Shown here piece by piece: positions 1 to 10,647 of a stretch of DNA of 64,000 nucleotides (position 1 is its first letter; each line of letters starts with the position of its first letter). The translations under genes and the position numbers were made by a program. The notes beneath the pieces are model-generated. The model was given only the letters and a program-made list of their open reading frames with translations, ran no database searches and had not been told where the DNA came from. The DNA comes from Physcia stellaris (lineage: Eukaryota; Ascomycota; Lecanoromycetes; Caliciales; Physciaceae), in NCBI GenBank assembly GCA_018902385.1, contig JABSSW010000007.1, positions 62,001 through 126,000 of the forward strand, read 5' to 3'.

Positions 1-1211
1 CCATGCAGCTGCTTAAAATTGTGTAGATGAGGGAACGCTGAGAAGGTCATTATTCGAGAACACGGGCGGATCCTTCCCAGAACTAATAACTCGAGGCGAT
101 ATCAAGCTCTACCTTCCTCCGATTGGAGGCCTGACTGTTTACTGCTTTGGAGATCCAGCGAAAATGTCAGATGCCAATGTTCGCCTTGCACTTCGGGTGC
201 ATGATGAATGCAACGGAAGTGATGTATTTGGCTCTGATATATGTACATGTCGCCCGTACTTGATATGTACGTGTTCCTGGGGTCTTTCCTTTCCTTCATA
301 GATCTTCAGTTGATTTTCAACAACTATCATGGGAACGATCTACTCCAGACACTGCTCTTGTAGATGAACGCTTACCCGGCGATGGCAATGCTGACTCTGA
401 AATCACGAACAGTTGGTGTTGAAGAGGCAGTTAAAGAAGCCCAGCAAGGTGGAAGCGGTGTGGTCATATATTTCCGGAAAGAAGGTCGCGCTTTAGGCGA
501 GGTCACTAAGTACTTGGGTAAGCCTTTACTTATGCTCCGGCTTTACGCTCTAGTTGGTGCCATGAGCAATGTGCCCGTGGTCTATGTTGGAGATGTCTAA
601 AAATTCAATAAATATCCAAGGATGCATGCGCTGACTCAGTGTCATGAAAGTGTACAACGCACGGAAACGTGGCTCGGACCGGGCAAGCGAGTATTTTCAA
701 CGGACAGAAAACATTGCCGGAGTAAAAGACATGCGATTTCAAGCTCTCATGCCTGATGTCCTACACTGGCTTGGGATTACCAAAATCGATCGTATGCTGA
801 GGTTCGTATGTCTTTTCGCAGCGTTGTCTTCCGTAACTAGATTTGTTTTGGATCTTTAAGATATCTTGCAGGAAAGACTTCCTTAATCTGACTATGCTGA
901 CTCCGAAATCTCCTACAGCATGTCCAACATGAAACACGACGCAATCGTTGAACAAGGCATCCCGATTCATGAGCGAGTACCAATACCTGAGGAGCTTATA
1001 CCAGAGGATAGTCGGGTAGAGATAGATGCGAAAATCCATGCCGGATACTGTACATACTTTGCTCCTTAGCACAGCCAGAAATGCTAACGTCTGATTAGTC
1101 ACAACGGGAAAGGTCATGAATATAGCAGAGCTATCAGAGGTACGAGGTCGTGCATGGGAAGACGTCGATGTAAGTTTGATTAGACGTATTCATGTCAGAT
1201 ACAGCCACTGA
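1..1211 (+). CDS. URC1: Uracil catabolism protein Urc1 (GTP cyclohydrolase II-like), 5' partial
   Basis: Belongs to the GTP-cyclohydrolase-II-related Urc1 family, required for the fungal URC route of uracil degradation. The start lies upstream of the window. Exons worked out by hand: about 17-266, 413-517, 651-801, 919-1049 and 1099-1169 onward; all junctions are GT-AG and keep frame. Recognisable blocks are the RVHDECNGSDVFGSDICTC region (the degenerate cysteine cluster of the RibA fold), the YFRKEGRALGEVTKYL block and the RFQALMPDVLHWLGI block. The last exon encodes VRGRAWEDVD and then either reads through to a TGA at 1209-1211 or has one more small intron, so the final dozen residues are uncertain. 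Introns 1 (146 bp) and 2 (133 bp) are long for this window. Family assignment is firm; substrate is from family knowledge. Confidence 0.88.
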
Positions 1212-1919
1212 CAAAGATCGCACAGCACTGAAGTGCGGTGCCTATGCAGCCACCGTAATAAGTTGGCGCTGGCAGTTTGGCCAAATCATCATTCAATCAT
1301 GTCCATCATGCTGGAGTAATACCGAGGCCCACGGAGGAGGAAACGCTGAGCCGCTCGAGAAATGGTTGGCAGATAACATGCAAAGATCAGGGCAGGACTT
1401 CACAATCTTGATAATTGCCAATGGCAACTCCATTCGTTTGCTCTATCTTCCAATGAGAGACGAACCTTAGGTGCTTGAGCTTTCAAATCAGCTTTCTGTG
1501 TTCTGAAGTACAGTAGACATCCAACCATCTGTGGCCTGTAGTGTTGTTTGCAGGATTCCTCCTGCCTCGAGAGTGCTTTAGCTTTGCCATACTCTAGTAC
1601 GAAGTACACACCCAGAGAAAAACATAACCCTAGCCCTTCAAGGAGCGGCTACCGGGCCGGCTATTGTTCTGTATCAATCTCAAGGTACATGTACGTACTC
1701 AACATTGAGCTTAAGGTACTCAACCTTATCCTTCACTTTCTCAGTCATTTGGACGTGAGCAACTCTGCTGTTGGCTCTCGAATCACTTGTTGGGCCTTTA
1801 ACCGCCACCACCTCTATTGCTTCTCAAACTCTATGGACCTACAATGGTACTCTTGCCTCGGTCTTCCTATAGCTACGGAGACTTGAGGTACTATAACCCA
1901 GCCAGAATCTGAACGAGCT
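1212..1919. other. Intergenic, URC1 to BUR1
   Basis: Only short, unconvincing ORFs on both strands. Presumably holds the URC1 3' end and the BUR1 promoter and leader. Several GTAC-centred AGGTAC/GTACTC motifs occur around 1685-1725. No RNA gene or repeat seen. Confidence 0.5.
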
Positions 1920-3653
1920 ATGGCAAGCCCGGTGCAAATTGGAAGTGGTCAGTCGCCCACTAGCACCGCGTCAACGAGCAAAGGCCAAGCGGCAAGACGA
2001 TCCTTGGAAATGCTACCTAACGGACATCCCCGTTTCGGCGGCTGTTCGAGCATCAAGCGATATGACATCGTAAGCAAACTTGGAGAGGGTACTTTTGGGG
2101 AGGTATACAAGGCTATATCACTCAAGACCGGTCGAACCGTGGCTTTAAAGAAAATACTGATGCATCACGAGAAAGAGGGTTTTCCCATCACTGCGCTTCG
2201 GGAGATCAAGCTTTTGAAGCTACTGTCACACCCTAACATTCTCAAATTAGAGGAGGTGGCCGTTGAGCGTAAGAAGGAGGAAGCTCCTCGCCGGGCGATA
2301 CTGTACATGGTTACGCCCTACATGGACCACGATCTATCGGGATTACTCGAAAATCCTGCGGTGCGCTTCTCGGAACCCCAAATAAAATGCTACATGTTGC
2401 AGCTTTTGCAGGGACTTCATTTTCTGCATGCCAACAAGATCTTACATCGGGACATGAAAGCAGCCAACCTCCTTATCAATAACGAAGGAGTTCTACAGAT
2501 TGCGGATTTCGGGCTGGCCAGGCCATATGACGACCCTGCTCCGGAACCAGGGAGAGGGGGCGGCGAGGCCACGAGAGACTACACTACGATGGTTGTAACC
2601 CGATGGTACAGGCCTCCCGAGCTGTTGCTCCATCTACGACGGTACACAACCGCTGTCGACATGTGGGGCGTTGGTTGCGTATTTGGTGAGATGTTCAAAG
2701 GAAAGCCAATACTGATGGGAAACTCGGATTTGGATCAAGCGCAAAAGATCTTTACACTCGTTGGCTCGCCAACAGAAGACAACATGCCAGGCTGGAGCAA
2801 ACTCCCCGGTTGCGATGGTGTCACAGCGTTTGAGTCCAAACCAAACGCATTGCACCAAGTATTCCGTGAGCAAGGCTCTTCAGCAATATCTCTGTTAAGT
2901 GAGTTGTTGAAGCTTGATTGGCGGAAGCGCATCAACGCCATGGATGCAATCAAGCATCCCTACTTTACCAGCCCGCCCCTACCAGCGAAGCCATCCGATC
3001 TCCCTCGCTTCGAAGACTCCCACGAATTGGATCGAAGGAAATTTCGTGGTCAAAAAGCCCCACCACCCGCTCCAGCTGGCGGTACTGTAGGTATGGGCCC
3101 AAATGGCGACTTTACCCATGGTTTGGGAGCGTCGAATCAGCACCCGTCGGGGTATAGGGGGGGCAATTACTCTAATGGCCAGGCTCAATATGCTCCACGC
3201 CGCGATTATCATGAGGGGCGGCTTCCAAATCCACCAACATACGATCACAGGAATGTTCCCCCTCATGGCCCACCCCCTCATCGCCCTGCATGGGCTCGGG
3301 AGGTCAGCGGTCTGCCATCAGTACCCGGTCTGCCACCTAGACCACCAGGTCCACCTCCAGGTACGGTTAATTGGGGCGGACAAGGTAGAGCACCCATAGT
3401 TAGAGAAGATTCGAGAGGAGGGCCCTCCAACGGGACTCGGGATACTTACATTCCAAGTTATGCGGCCAATCGTGACAACCGTGACCGGATTTACCGTGGC
3501 CGGGACGGTGAGCAGAGGAACGACGACCGGGCAGATAGAGCACGTTATGATGACCGGAGGGAGCTTGGTTCCCGCGAGCCTGGAAGGTGGCGAAGCAGGA
3601 GCCCAGATCTCCACAGAGATAGGGATCGAAATCGCGAGTCTTACCGGCGATAG
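1920..3653 (+). CDS. BUR1: Cyclin-dependent kinase Bur1/CDK9-like (PtkA type)
   Basis: A single-exon gene of 577 aa. The kinase domain runs from about residue 48 to 345: glycine loop GEGTFGEV at 55-62, ATP lysine near K77, the PITALRE helix at 89-95 that names the CDK9/PITALRE family, HRD catalytic loop with D178, DFG with D196, and a T-loop [15 protein letters not shown] whose TT pair near 222-223 is the expected activating phosphosite. Residues from 350 to the end are a Pro/Gly/Arg/Asp-rich disordered tail ending in RD/RS repeats, typical of filamentous-fungal Bur1. The family phosphorylates the RNA polymerase II CTD and Spt5 with a partner cyclin during elongation, in the nucleus. The ATG at 1920 leaves a short 47-residue leader before the kinase. 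Confident assignment. Confidence 0.93.
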   Translation: MASPVQIGSGQSPTSTASTSKGQAARRSLEMLPNGHPRFGGCSSIKRYDIVSKLGEGTFGEVYKAISLKTGRTVALKKILMHHEKEGFPITALREIKLLKLLSHPNILKLEEVAVERKKEEAPRRAILYMVTPYMDHDLSGLLENPAVRFSEPQIKCYMLQLLQGLHFLHANKILHRDMKAANLLINNEGVLQIADFGLARPYDDPAPEPGRGGGEATRDYTTMVVTRWYRPPELLLHLRRYTTAVDMWGVGCVFGEMFKGKPILMGNSDLDQAQKIFTLVGSPTEDNMPGWSKLPGCDGVTAFESKPNALHQVFREQGSSAISLLSELLKLDWRKRINAMDAIKHPYFTSPPLPAKPSDLPRFEDSHELDRRKFRGQKAPPPAPAGGTVGMGPNGDFTHGLGASNQHPSGYRGGNYSNGQAQYAPRRDYHEGRLPNPPTYDHRNVPPHGPPPHRPAWAREVSGLPSVPGLPPRPPGPPPGTVNWGGQGRAPIVREDSRGGPSNGTRDTYIPSYAANRDNRDRIYRGRDGEQRNDDRADRARYDDRRELGSREPGRWRSRSPDLHRDRDRNRESYRR

Positions 3654-4010
3654 AAGGGATGGAAGCTATTCAGGGCAAAAGGGTTTTGGCGTTGCAAGTA
3701 GTATACGGGACACTTTCAATTAGCGAAGGAGTCGGCGCATATATCCCAGACTTTGGGCTGTGCAGACCCACTCATGGGCTTTTGGAAGGAGGTCGACATA
3801 GTCGGTGTCTGTTGACGGTGGATCACAACGTTTTCTGCGCGTGATACTCAATTGCATGAGCATCGGGCATATCGAGCAATTAATTCATAAGAGTCCCGCT
3901 AGATGAGAATCATGAAAATCTCCCCAATTTTCATCTTTCTCGACAAATTCTTCGAGTCTACCCACTTCAAGGTACCTTAGTGACTTATTAAGTATCTAAG
4001 TACTACATGT
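3654..4010. other. BUR1 3' flank and retrotransposon target region
   Basis: No gene seen. Contains AGGTACCTTAG-type motifs (about 3969-4016), a style of short palindromic AT/GC mix that recurs elsewhere in intergenic DNA here (for example 33917-33935). The retrotransposon inserted at the edge of this stretch. Confidence 0.5.
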
Positions 4011-4023
4011 ACCTTAGGGCCTG
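4011..4023. repeat. Left target-site duplication of the LINE (ACCTTAGGGCCTG)
   Basis: Identical 13/13 to 10381-10393 and placed exactly at the left boundary where the sequence changes to element DNA. Confidence 0.9.
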
Positions 4024-5243
4024 CCCTCCGGGTGGTTTACTGTGGCCTTTTGGGCGACGGTAGGCCCATGGATGATGGTGTTTTGATGACGCCCAATCGA
4101 GCACCACACGAGTCAATCGCATTACCTCTAGCGCAAGCACGAAGCTCCAAAAGTATTAATAATTCGTGAACTTTCGATTTTTGACTTTGATTATTTTTTG
4201 ATCGAATGTCTCTAGTTTCATCGTTGACACTTCGGGCGAACAAAATGTATGCGAAGACGTAACTGTCGAATGTTCGTTGAGTTTTTCTCAACATCAATGA
4301 GACGCATCGTTGAATTGACGATGTGCATTTTCTCATGCGATCGAGCGAGATCGAGACTCAACGAATTCGAAAAAAATCAAAGAGCTGAAATTCGTCAAAT
4401 GATATATTTTGAGAAACTTTTTTTCACACATGAACAGTACATCAAATATCATATTTTCGATTGCTCGTAAAGTTTTAAACATTATGACTAAAACTGATCA
4501 TGATGCGAATGATGATTTCGTTTTCGATATTGTTACAAATAACAAACAAACAATTGAAAATCATTCAAAATTTGCGAACGAACGTACGTCGATCAATAAC
4601 GACTTTTTTGAAAACGCGTTTGATCAAAAAATAAACAATAAAAAAATTCACAAAAAAATCAAAAATTTTGAAAATGAAAAAACGTCGAATATTTTGTTTT
4701 TTTTTTTTTTTTTATCATCATTTGATTTTTGAATTGATAAAATCGAAATTGCAAAGAAAATCAAGCAAACGAAAACGTTCCGAAAACAACTAAAAAAAAA
4801 CAAAAAACGGAAATCGCAAAAATCAGAAGAAAACAAACAAAAAAAAATATGACGACGAAACGATCTTTTTCGTCATAATGCAAATTTTGTTCGAAAATTC
4901 ATTGATCACAACAATGTTCGCAAAATCCGAACAACAAAAAAACAACAACATCGATTGTTTTCATTTCAGCATTTAAAACAGCAAAATCAGCTATTTTCAT
5001 TTCAGCGTTCGTCGATGATTTTTTTGTTTTCTTTTTTTTTGTCGAAATATACAGAAAAACGTCAAGCTTTTCAGTTTTCTCGTTTCAAAATATCATGAAA
5101 AAATCAGCGATCGACGAATCTGATTCATTTTCAAAAAATCGTCGTTTTCGCAAACAAAAATCAAAATTAAATTTTTCGAAAACTCAAACAAAAAATTTTC
5201 TATTATCAAATCAAAATTCAGCATCAATATCATTCAAATTTCG

Positions 5244-6029
5244 ATGCGATTCAAAAAAGCAAAAAACAAAAACAAAAACAAAATCAAAACGAAGAAAAAA
5301 GTCAAATTTCAATTTATCAAACGAATGAAACGACAACAAATTTTCGGCGAATTTCACAAACAATTTGCGACGAGATTTTTCGACGAAAAATTTTTTTATG
5401 TAAAGATTTCATCGTCATTTCGAAATAAAAACGTTTTAAATTTGTCAATCATGATTGACGTCTTTAAGAATTTCGAGTTTTTTACAAAAGCAAATCAGTT
5501 GATTGACGCTGTAATTCACGACAATCAAAAATGAAAATTAAAATGTGTCATTGAAAAAATTGTTAAAAAACATATTTTTAAAATATTCAAGTTAAACGAC
5601 GTAAAATGCGTTGTCAAAAAGTTTTTTGTTATTGATTTTCAAATTTATCGAATTCTCATGAAAGCACAAAACGTTCAACAACGAACGATTATTTGCAAAA
5701 ATTTTAGCGACTTCTGCAAGAACAAAAAATTCTGAATGAGTAACGATGAATACAACGACGTACGAAACGTTCAAATCGTTGTTGTATTCAAAAAAAGTTT
5801 CAACGCTCAAAAATTCGAAATATTAATCAAAAAAGCAATAAAAAGTCATCAAACATTTTTCGTCGCTAAATTTGAATTGACAAACGTTAACGACGACTGT
5901 CGAATATGCAACAACAAAACACGCGAAAAGCATTCGCTGTTGAATTGTTCAAATTTACGATCATATTTGACAAAAATTAAAAATGAAATATTTGATTTTG
6001 TTAAAAATCTTTCATTCGTCAAAGATTAA
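5244..6029 (+). pseudogene. LINE ORF1, Gag-like nucleic-acid-binding protein with zinc knuckle
   Basis: The reading frame ending with the TAA at 6027-6029 can be followed back to at least 5244, interrupted by TGA codons only. It holds a CCHC knuckle, C-X2-C-X7-H-X4-C, at 5898-5948, as expected for a LINE ORF1 that coats the RNA. The true 5' end is not visible: another Lys/Ser-rich frame (5095-5328) overlaps and could be part of the original N-terminus. Lys, Asn, Phe and Ile dominate the product because of the base bias. Confidence 0.6.
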
Positions 6030-9000
6030 TGTTTGCACAAAATTTTTTTGTGATTTCATTAAATGTTCGTTCCGCTTTTAATTCAGCTCGTTTTGAGCAG
6101 ATTTACAACATGATAATGAACATGAAAATGAACATTCTGTTAATGCAAAAAATCAACGTAACTGAAAAACTAATCGAGTATTATGAGAAACGTCATTCAT
6201 TGATAACAATTGTCATTAACAATATCGACAATCGAAACGTAATAATTATTCTCAATTTCAAAATTACTGTTTGAAACGAATTGAAAAATCTTTTTCATAT
6301 TTTGTACAGCGATTTCAGCGAAAAACTTTTGATTTGCTCGATTCAATATCAAAAAACAATATTGAATGTAAACTCGATTTACGTTTCGACGAAAACTGAA
6401 AAACGATTATCGTGACTTCATCGAGTCATTCAAAATATGAAAAATTCACTAATTGAATCATGCGATATCATCGACGAAAACTGAAATTTAACACTACAAA
6501 TCATGAACAGAATTTCGATGATTTCGTTTCGACTCGCACATATCGCAAAACTTCAACAATTATTAAATGTTTTGAGCAATGAATTCACTGATCTGATGAA
6601 TGAATGAAGAATTAGACATTTTGACGATAAAATCTTCATTTATTTTATCGAACTAAATAGAATTTTCATTTCAAGAATTGATCGAATTTACATTCGAAAA
6701 AATTGAATGAATAAAACGAAAAAATGAAAAATAGAATTTAGCGAATTATTTACGAATCACAAAATCACAACGATAATAATCAATTTCGCTATTCAGACGA
6801 ATCGAGAATCAAACAAATGAAAATTACAACTCAGTCTACTAATCAAATATCGCATTCGGCAAAAATGCTTAAAAATTCTGAAAATTCTTTTCGATAAAAA
6901 TTCATTGAATGAATGAATAATTTACAAAATTCAAATCGTCAAAATTCTCATCGATTTAAGCAAAATCTCGAAAAAGAAACGCTACAAACTTAAAGAAAGT
7001 TTAAAAAAACGAAAACTTTCATTTCAGAAACAACGTCGACGAAACGTTCGACTGAACAAAATCGCGAAAAACAAAACATTGAAAAAATTGATTACAACGA
7101 TGAAAATTCGAAAAAAACACTTAATTGAAATAACACACTTGAAATATTTTTACACAATCATGATCAAACATTTCATTTTCAACGAAAAATTCATCAAATG
7201 ATTTTTTGTTAAAATTAAAGAATGAACGAACTGCATCATTTCAACGTTTCTAAACGAAAACGAAATTGAACAAAATAAATCGCTAACTCAAACAAGCATA
7301 GTCACAAAATATTATCAGATTTTATACTCATTTAAAAATTCTGAACAAGCAATCAACGACGAAATGTTGTCAATCATGACGAAAAATATTTCAAAAAAAC
7401 ATGTTTGCAAACTAATCAATTCTATTAAATTCAAAAAAATTGATGCATTCATATTTCGATCGACTCTGAAAAAATCGCTCGAAATCGATAATTTCTCTTG
7501 CGAATTTAATAAAAATTTACTAAAGCATATTTTTGAATCGAAAAATCGACATAAAGCGATTTACATAAAGCAAAATTTCACAACATTTTTTTGCGCATTT
7601 CAAATTTCAAACAATTTATCGAATGATTGAACAAACGAAATGCTAATCATTCTGTACAAAAACAAAAAAGAACAAAACGATTTGAAAAACTATAAACTTC
7701 TATTCATAATGAACACGAATTACAAACTATTCACGAAAATATTGATGCAACGACTCGTCATAACATTAAACGAAATCATTGACAAACATCAATTTGCTTT
7801 TTTATTCAAACGACTAATAAACGACAACATCAAAATCATACAAAATCTCGTAACAAGATTTGACGATTCAAGTACGAAAAAATTAACGATAATTTTTCTA
7901 AATCAAAAAAAAGTCTACGATAAAATCAGTCACATCTTTCTACGAAAAGCTTTGAAAAAACTGAAAATCTTCGCGAAATACATTCGTTGAATAATGTTGT
8001 TATACAAAGACGTCAAAATTCGAATCATGATCAACGATCACATGAATCAAGTTCTGAAAATGTTGTCAAACGTCAAACAAAACGATTCTTTAAATTGTTC
8101 GCTATTCATCGCGAAAATCGAATGTTTAACAACGTACATCAATCAATGCTCAGACATACAAAAAGTAAAAATTGATGATGAAATATTAAAGTTGATAATG
8201 TATGTTGATGACACAGCGATATTTGTACGTAATCAAGTCGAAATCGACAAATTAATGAAAATATTCGAACTTTACGATAAAATCATCGACGCAAAAATCA
8301 ATTGAAACAAAACAAAAATACTACTTTTGAATAACGTTTTTAACATACAGATATCAATGATCAAATCAATCACGAAAAAAAATTTCTATAATCATTTAAA
8401 CATTCCGATTGATACACATCTGGACATGACGTTAAACAAATTTTGACAAAACATTTTTCAAAAAACAAAAAGAATTCGAAATACGTGATTTCGCTTTCAC
8501 ATGTCGATGCGTGAAAAAATAATGATAGCAAACTTTTGTATAATGTCTCGAATAAAATACGCAGTAAGATTTTTAGAAATGCTCAAAAATATTCGAAAAG
8601 CAATCAATACAAAATATTATTCGTTAATATGAAACAACAAACGATTGAAAACAATTTTCGATCTTCATGTTTGCTGTTTCGTCAATGAGAAAAACGTAAA
8701 CGTTCATGATTTACGATTCATCATTGAAAACTCAATAATATTCATGATAATCAAATTTCTGACTCGTTCGAAACTCTTCTGAATCAAACTCTGAAAAAAT
8801 GTCTTGATTCAACACGTCAGAACAGATCAAATGAATGTCATAATCTCAACATTAATCAATTTCTGAATGCAACGATACATCAATCAATGAAGCGTTTTTT
8901 TTCAATTCATCAAACATTTTCACAATCATTGACAAAAACTTAAAAACGTCAATTTAATTTTCATTCATTTTTCGAATCACATTCACGAACTCATGCAATT

Positions 9001-10111
9001 CAACTTTTGATATCACTCAAACGTCGACAAGAACGATAACGAAAATTTCAAGAAATTCAACTCGAATATCTGAAAACATCTATGAAACGCAAACGTTTGT
9101 CAATTGAAAAACATCTGAAATTCAGTTCGAAACGAATCGATAATATCACTCAACGTGAATCAATCACGCGTTAAAGTAAGAAACGTCATTCGACGATTCA
9201 TATCTAGCGACATTTCGAAAGTTTGAAAATCATTTTTTAATAATTTTCGTTATATTTTTGATTTAGATTTTTCAATCGATCAAAAGTACTTCATACAAAT
9301 CGGAAAATTCGAAATTCTACTGAAAAACATGAGCTTCAAAATAACGTATTTGAAATTGAAAGCGATAAAATTGAAAAAAATAAACTACAATGAACGTGCT
9401 GTAAATTTTATTCTGATTTATCAATCGATGTTCGAAACGAAAATAAACGTCCAAATGCTGTGAATCGCAAATAAATTCGAAATATCGAAAATAAATGATT
9501 TAACATGACGTTTTTTTCATCGACAAATAACGATCGATATTGAATTGAATTGAATTTCTATATCACAACAATTGTGTTCTATATATCACATCAATTAATT
9601 TTCGTCTCATATTTGATTTGAATGTACAGTAATCGACGTCGTTTGAATCGAATTTCGTCAAATTTGAAAACGTCTTGATCACTATAAGTTTTCCGAATTC
9701 GAAACTATGATTCAATTGATGACATTGCTGATCGTGAATTCATTTTTCATCGTCGAACAACGAACGTTACGACGAAAATGAAATATTTTGTTTCTCATGA
9801 CGATGTGAATCTTGTGAAAAACATATTTAACTCACAACTTTAACGAATCAATCAAACTGTGAAGCGTGAACGAAACAATTGATCTTTATCGAAACATGAT
9901 TAAAAAACACATCTCAACAAATCGCATTTTGTGTCTGTACGAAAAATATCGTAACAAAAAGTACAATTCGAAGATTTTCGAAAATTTATGAAACGAATCG
10001 CTCAAAAAATATAAAATTAAATTGAAATTCAAATGTCTGAAACAAAAATCTGATCTCATCGAAAATTATTCGGAAAAAATCATTGCGAATGAGTGTTCGA
10101 ACAACGACTAA
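6029..10111 (+). pseudogene. LINE ORF2, endonuclease-reverse transcriptase
   Basis: One frame runs 1361 codons from the ATG at 6029, which overlaps the ORF1 stop (TAATG), to a TAA at 10109-10111. By eye there are about 37 in-frame TGA codons, one TAA and no TAG. TGA sits where a Trp is expected for the family, for example just after the RT motif ending FAKYIR. Domains in order: endonuclease (6029 to about 6700), a linker, RT (about 7620-8400; NDLKNYKLL, motif A around FLNQKKVYDK, YVDD near 8200) and a Cys/His C-terminal region (about 9480-9650). Gly and Pro codons number about one each in the whole frame. The copy is dead; the original product is known only by family resemblance. Confidence 0.85.
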
Positions 10112-10380
10112 CGACAAAATATTTAAAAATCGTGATGTTTTTGAGATTTCTTTCTTGTTTAGCGTATTAGATGTTTTGATGTGAAAAATGAAAACACGAT
10201 GAAATAAATCCGAGCGAAATTTTTCAAATTCTCGACGTCGAAACTCTTCGAAATAATATGAACGAAATGTTTTCATAAATTCGATTCTTTGTAGAGCTTG
10301 CTGAAGCAAATCACCTCGTACTATGTAACTAGCTAGTATAGGTTAGTTAGATAGTTCACAAAATAAAAACTATCAACGCC

Positions 10381-10393
10381 ACCTTAGGGCCTG
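10381..10393. repeat. Right target-site duplication of the LINE (ACCTTAGGGCCTG)
   Basis: Identical to 4011-4023. Its perfect identity argues that the insertion is not ancient even though the interior is saturated with mutations. Confidence 0.9.
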
Positions 10394-10429
10394 AATCAAG
10401 CTAGCAGTGACCCTAATAGAGTTTGGACG

Positions 10430-10468
10430 GATAAGGTAGAATTAGAATAAAGTGTCCGATAAGATAAG
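10430..10468 (+). promoter_or_regulatory. Cluster of GATAAG motifs
   Basis: GATAAG at 10430-10435, 10458-10463 and 10463-10468 (the last two overlap by one base). These match the HGATAR core bound by fungal GATA nitrogen regulators (AreA/Gat1). Three sites within 40 bp upstream of an amino-acid biosynthesis gene is suggestive; binding is inferred. Confidence 0.35.
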
Positions 10469-10542
10469 ATTCAGCCTAAACCACATGTATGTAAAAGCGG
10501 GATGACGGGAAAGGCCGGGAGATCATCACTAGTTGTGATTTG

Positions 10543-10549
10543 TGAGTCG
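10543..10549 (+). promoter_or_regulatory. Possible Gcn4/CpcA site (TGAGTCG)
   Basis: Matches six of seven bases of the TGASTCA general-amino-acid-control element, about 100 bp upstream of the HOM3 ATG. Yeast HOM3 is under general control, so a CpcA site here is plausible but unproven. Confidence 0.3.
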
Positions 10550-10647
10550 CACGCTTAGCATTGGTTCATGTTCAAACGTTGAACTCAAGCAAATAAATCT
10601 TCTTCGAATTCCCACATGCATTTCTTACATTCTTTCCCCCGTGAACC

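Larger units (their letters stand above)
4024..10380 (+). mobile_element. Full-length, heavily mutated non-LTR (LINE) retrotransposon, Tad1/L1-like
   Basis: A 6.36-kb element between two perfect copies of a 13-bp target-site duplication. It carries an ORF1 with a zinc knuckle and an ORF2 with an apurinic-type endonuclease block (FVISLNVRS ... ILLMQK), a reverse transcriptase (NDLKNY, YVDD) and a C-terminal Cys/His region. No RNase H or LTRs seen, and no poly(A) tail; the 3' end is A-rich then CTATCAACGCC. The interior (about 4.25-10.3 kb) is very AT-rich and almost devoid of GG/CC, whereas the first 130-215 bp and last 70 bp have normal composition. Trp codons in ORF2 all read TGA, Gly and Pro codons are nearly absent, but there are no frameshifts in ORF2. 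Catalytic residues are changed (endonuclease Glu to Lys; first Asp of RT motif A to Asn). Clade within LINEs is not settled. Confidence 0.9.
10394..10647. other. Remaining HOM3 promoter
   Basis: 254 bp of ordinary composition between the LINE and the HOM3 start codon. Contains three GATAAG motifs and a TGAGTCG motif, annotated separately. Confidence 0.55.

Noticed and set aside
1548-1886. 112-codon plus-strand ORF before BUR1
   Set aside because: No family resemblance and no upstream start context; probably promoter or leader sequence.
6029-10111. LINE evolved under a genetic code where TGA means Trp
   Set aside because: Gly and Pro codons are nearly absent too, catalytic residues are changed in the direction G to A, and GG/CC loss extends outside codons. 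Mutation explains all of this; a code change explains only the TGA codons.
4250-10300. Classical CpA-directed RIP
   Set aside because: CA and TG steps and CAA codons are abundant and TAG/TAA stops are almost missing, the opposite of what CpA-to-TpA change would leave.
9986-10309. 107-codon minus-strand ORF in the LINE 3' part
   Set aside because: Composition artefact: lysine/phenylalanine-rich shadow of AT-rich DNA overlapping the end of ORF2.
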